Positions 6,586 through 7,880 of a stretch of 7,880 bases of DNA are shown piece after piece. The notes under the pieces are model-generated. The model saw nothing but the letters and a program-made list of their open reading frames with translations. It was not told the DNA's origin and did no database searches. Source of the stretch: an uncultured Bacteroidota bacterium (GTDB lineage: Bacteria > Bacteroidota > Bacteroidia > Chitinophagales > Saprospiraceae); contig CALGAA010000292.1 in assembly GCA_937952445.1 (NCBI GenBank), positions 1 to 7,880 on the forward strand, in the 5' to 3' direction. Made by a program: the position numbers and the translations under genes. The stretch's first letter is position 1. Every line of letters starts with the position of its first letter.

Positions 6586-7437
6586 TTACAAAATCATTTT
6601 CTCAATCGGAACCACCAACAGGCTTTCTGCCCCGTTGGCTTTCAGTTCTTCGATCACCTCCCAAAAGTCCTCTTCGCTCAATACCGAATGCACGCTGGAC
6701 CAGCCTTCTTCCGCGAGGGGAAGAATGGACGGACTTTTCATGCCCGGTAATAATTCAACGATTTTGTCCAACCGATCATTGGGCGCGTTCAGTAAAATAT
6801 ATTTGCTTTCGGCTGCTTTTTGAACTGCCTTGATCCGGAAAATCAATTTATCGAGCAGATCCTGTTTTACCTCATCGAGGTTTTGGCAGCTAATCATCAC
6901 CGCCTCTGAATCCAGAATGCGTTCCACCTCTTTCAGGCCATTGCTCAACAGGGTCGAACCGGTGCTGACGATATCGCAAATCCCATCGGTCAATCCGATC
7001 CCGGGAGCGATTTCCACCGAACCCGAAAGGGTATGGATCCGGGCGCTTACCTGATGCTGGTCGAGAAAATTTTTCAAAATCACGGGATAGGACGTTGCGA
7101 TTTCTTTGCCTTCGAGGTCCCGGACGCCGTGGTATTCGTGATCCCGGGGAATGGCGATCGACAGCCGGCACCGGGAAAAACCCAGCCGCTGGCTCAGGTT
7201 TACCTTATTCCCGCCTTCTTGCAGTACGTTGAGCCCGACGATGCCGACATCTGCGATGCCTTTTTCGACGTAATCGGGGATATCGTCGTCCCGCAGGTAA
7301 TAGATGTTCGCCGGAAATCCGGAGCTTTGGGCGATGAGGCCGCGGCTGCTGCTGTTGAACCGGAGTCCACATTTTTTAAGGAGTTGGACCGAGTCCTCGC
7401 TCATGCGGCCTTTTTTCTGGATGGCAATGTTTAACAT
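6586..7437 (-). CDS. hisG: ATP phosphoribosyltransferase, long form
   Basis: HisG commits PRPP and ATP to histidine synthesis by forming PR-ATP and is the feedback-inhibited step. The 283-residue protein is the long, hexameric type. A bilobed catalytic part (about 1-205) contains ADVGIVGLNVL (62-72), the region EIAPGIGLTDGICD (142-155), and STGSTL (158-163), which holds the PRPP-binding loop. It is followed by an ACT-like regulatory domain with GMKSPSILPLAEEGW (232-246) and ANGAESLLVVPIEKM (267-281), where histidine binds in the family. The C-terminal domain means that no HisZ partner is required. The ATG at 7437 lies 11 nt beyond the T-tract of the leader terminator, so hisG is the first gene controlled by the attenuator. 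No Shine-Dalgarno sequence is visible. Confidence 0.97.
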   Translation of the reverse strand: MLNIAIQKKGRMSEDSVQLLKKCGLRFNSSSRGLIAQSSGFPANIYYLRDDDIPDYVEKGIADVGIVGLNVLQEGGNKVNLSQRLGFSRCRLSIAIPRDHEYHGVRDLEGKEIATSYPVILKNFLDQHQVSARIHTLSGSVEIAPGIGLTDGICDIVSTGSTLLSNGLKEVERILDSEAVMISCQNLDEVKQDLLDKLIFRIKAVQKAAESKYILLNAPNDRLDKIVELLPGMKSPSILPLAEEGWSSVHSVLSEEDFWEVIEELKANGAESLLVVPIEKMIL

Positions 7438-7448
7438 AGGTCGTTTTT

Positions 7449-7485
7449 AAAAAGAAAATGGCTTATCAACAATCAGTGATAAGCC
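7449..7485 (-). terminator. Attenuator: intrinsic terminator in the his leader
   Basis: On the minus strand GGCTTATCA (7485-7477) and TGATAAGCC (7468-7460) form a perfect 9-bp stem with an 8-nt loop. After one A, TTTTCTTTTT (7458-7449) provides the U-tract. The hairpin stands between the leader peptide stop and the hisG ATG, which is where an attenuator terminator must be. These arms are segments 3 and 4 of the attenuator. Confidence 0.92.
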
Positions 7486-7567
7486 AACGAATAAATTTAT
7501 ATTTTCAATATATACATTGCTTACCACTCCGATCCGGAATGATGGTATCTCCAATGATGCAATGTAT
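7475..7567 (-). promoter_or_regulatory. Leader RNA with mutually exclusive 1:2 and 2:3 (antiterminator) pairings
   Basis: Reading the minus-strand RNA, the 1:2 structure has an outer 9-bp stem, ATACATTGC (7567-7559) with GCAATGTAT (7520-7512). Inside it TACCA (7547-7543) pairs with TGGTA (7526-7522) and TCCG (7538-7535) with CGGA (7531-7528), closing on a GAT loop. The competing antiterminator pairs AGTGGTAAGC (7528-7519) with GCTTATCACT (7484-7475). This is 10 bp with one G-U, and it consumes 8 of the 9 bases in the 5' arm of the terminator stem. A ribosome stalled on the His codons covers segment 1 and frees segment 2. A ribosome that reaches the stop codon (inside segment 2) covers segment 2 and permits termination. 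The pairings are seen directly; the switching is inferred from the classical his/trp model. Confidence 0.85.
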
Positions 7568-7583
7568 GTGTGCTGTGATTCAT
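7521..7583 (-). CDS. hisL: his operon leader peptide
   Basis: The 20-codon reading frame encodes MNHSTHTLHHWRYHHSGSEW. Six of the 20 residues are histidine (positions 3, 6, 9, 10, 14, 15), far above chance, and they include two His-His pairs. It starts 8 nt after the end of the TATATTTG promoter element, and its TAA lies inside segment 2 of the attenuator. Codons 6-15 overlap the 5' arms of the 1:2 stem, so a stall there would open that stem. The peptide itself needs no function; the act of translation senses charged tRNA-His. It is too short for ordinary gene callers. The symbol hisL is used by analogy with enterobacteria; there is no sequence homology claim beyond the histidine content. Confidence 0.9.
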   Translation of the reverse strand: MNHSTHTLHHWRYHHSGSEW

Positions 7584-7591
7584 AATCCCGC

Positions 7592-7625
7592 CAAATATAC
7601 AAAGTCATTTGAAAACTGTTGCAAA
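7592..7625 (-). promoter_or_regulatory. Bacteroidota-type promoter of the his operon
   Basis: On the minus strand TATATTTG (7599-7592) fits the Bacteroidota -7 consensus TAnnTTTG exactly, and TTTG (7625-7622) precedes it by 22 nt, within the range known for the -33 element. By the usual spacing, transcription would start at about 7586-7588, only 3-5 nt before the leader-peptide ATG at 7583. No operator dyad is apparent around it. Confidence 0.82.
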
Positions 7626-7650
7626 AAGAGTCAAATTAATGACGAATTAG

Positions 7651-7764
7651 GAATAGTCCGCCCTGGGCGGCCTATTCGTTTGGGCGAATTCCGCTCCGCT
7701 TTATTCGCGTTTGGGTCCTGGTCGCTGTTGCGCCCCGGACGTTTGGGGCCTCACGGCCGTTTGG
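7651..7764. repeat. Array of four hairpins separated by identical GTTTGG linkers
   Basis: Four self-complementary segments are laid end to end, and each is followed by exactly GTTTGG (7678-7683, 7709-7714, 7741-7746, 7759-7764). Hairpin 1 (7651-7677): GAATAG/CTATTC, a mismatch, then CCGCCC/GGGCGG. Hairpin 2 (7684-7708): GCGAAT/ATTCGC with a 13-nt loop. Hairpin 3 (7715-7740): GTCC/GGAC, mismatch, GG/CC, mismatch, CGC/GCG, loop TGTT. Hairpin 4 (7747-7758): GGCC/GGCC with loop TCAC. The stems differ in sequence, yet each begins and ends exactly at a linker, so the architecture is conserved rather than the sequence. On the minus strand the linker reads CCAAAC. I do not recognise the element; it could be a structured RNA, a mobile repeat or a recombination substrate. 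Confidence 0.75.
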
Positions 7765-7814
7765 TGGTGACGTTCTTTATTATAATAGTCGTTATTTACC
7801 TGGTGATATTGTAG

Positions 7815-7834
7815 CCCCCGATTGAAATCGGGGG
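7815..7834. repeat. Strong hairpin, possible terminator or intergenic repeat
   Basis: CCCCCGAT (7815-7822) and ATCGGGGG (7827-7834) make a perfect 8-bp GC-rich stem with the tetraloop TGAA. Only TTT follows on the plus strand and no T-run on the minus strand, so an intrinsic terminator is weakly supported. No plus-strand gene in the window would use it. It may stop transcription from a gene to the right, or be part of an interspersed repeat together with the next hairpin. Confidence 0.6.
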
Positions 7835-7859
7835 TTTAAGGGTTAAAAACAAGATTTGA

Positions 7860-7872
7860 GATCCGTAGGATC
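7860..7872. repeat. Short hairpin at the right edge
   Basis: GATCC (7860-7864) and GGATC (7868-7872) pair around GTA. The form, a small stem around GTAG, resembles short interspersed repeats that I associate with Bacteroidota intergenic regions. That resemblance is from memory and is not proven here. The window ends 8 nt later, so any further copies lie outside. Confidence 0.4.
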
Positions 7873-7880
7873 GACTGATA

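Larger units (their letters stand above)
7584..7880. other. Gene-free region upstream of the his operon
   Basis: No convincing gene lies between the leader peptide and the right edge. From left to right it holds the his promoter (7592-7625), a GC-rich array of hairpins with GTTTGG linkers (7651-7764), an AT-rich stretch with the 10-bp palindrome TATTATAATA, and two short hairpins (7815-7834, 7860-7872). The open frame 7458-7814 on the plus strand is antisense to the leader and promoter and shows no protein character. Confidence 0.75.

Noticed and set aside
7677..7764. CRISPR-like array, because CGTTTGG recurs at 31-32 nt spacing
   Set aside because: The shared part is only 6-7 nt, spacing drops to 18 nt for the last unit, and the intervening segments are self-complementary hairpins, not unique spacers.
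7651..7764. Integron attC-type recombination sites
   Set aside because: No paired RYYYAAC/GTTRRRY core sites arranged around a single long imperfect stem are seen, and no integrase or cassette gene is in the window.
7458..7814. Plus-strand open frame of 118 codons upstream of hisG
   Set aside because: It is antisense to the leader peptide, attenuator and promoter, and its sequence is explained by those elements and by the hairpin array.

Overview
The window holds one complete histidine biosynthesis operon on the minus strand, transcribed right to left. Its order is leader peptide, hisG, hisD, hisC, hisB, hisH, hisA, hisF, hisIE. All ten enzymatic steps from PRPP and ATP to histidine are covered by eight structural genes. 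HisB and HisIE are each bifunctional fusions. HisG is the long form with its own C-terminal regulatory domain, so no HisZ is needed. No step of the pathway is missing.

The organism is most likely a member of the Bacteroidota with a genome of roughly 50% GC (estimated by eye). The promoter in front of the operon has a perfect TAnnTTTG -7 element (TATATTTG) with a TTTG 22 nt upstream. The starts of the structural genes lack Shine-Dalgarno sequences. The HisB phosphatase domain has the cysteine-free form I associate with this phylum. I cannot place the genus.

Region by region (plus-strand coordinates): 1-283 is non-coding and made of 17-bp perfect and 18-bp degenerate tandem repeats with small palindromes, running off the left edge. 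284-7437 is the tightly packed his operon, with ATGA stop/start overlaps at hisC/hisB, hisB/hisH and hisA/hisF, 2 nt between hisH and hisA, and gaps of 28-60 nt elsewhere. 7441-7583 is the transcribed leader. It has a 20-residue peptide with six histidines, a composite 1:2 stem-loop, a 10-bp antiterminator pairing and a 9-bp terminator hairpin with a U-tract ending 11 nt before the hisG ATG. This is a textbook ribosome-mediated attenuator. 7592-7625 is the promoter. 7651-7764 is an unusual array of four back-to-back hairpins, each separated by the identical linker GTTTGG. 7815-7872 has two further short hairpins that look like intergenic repeat units.

How it works together: when charged tRNA-His is scarce, the ribosome should stall on the His codons of the leader, open the 1:2 stem, and let segment 2 sequester the 5' arm of the terminator, so RNA polymerase reads into hisG. 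HisG would also be feedback-controlled by histidine through its C-terminal domain. The two least explained parts are the GTTTGG-linked hairpin array upstream of the promoter and the repeat array downstream of hisIE.
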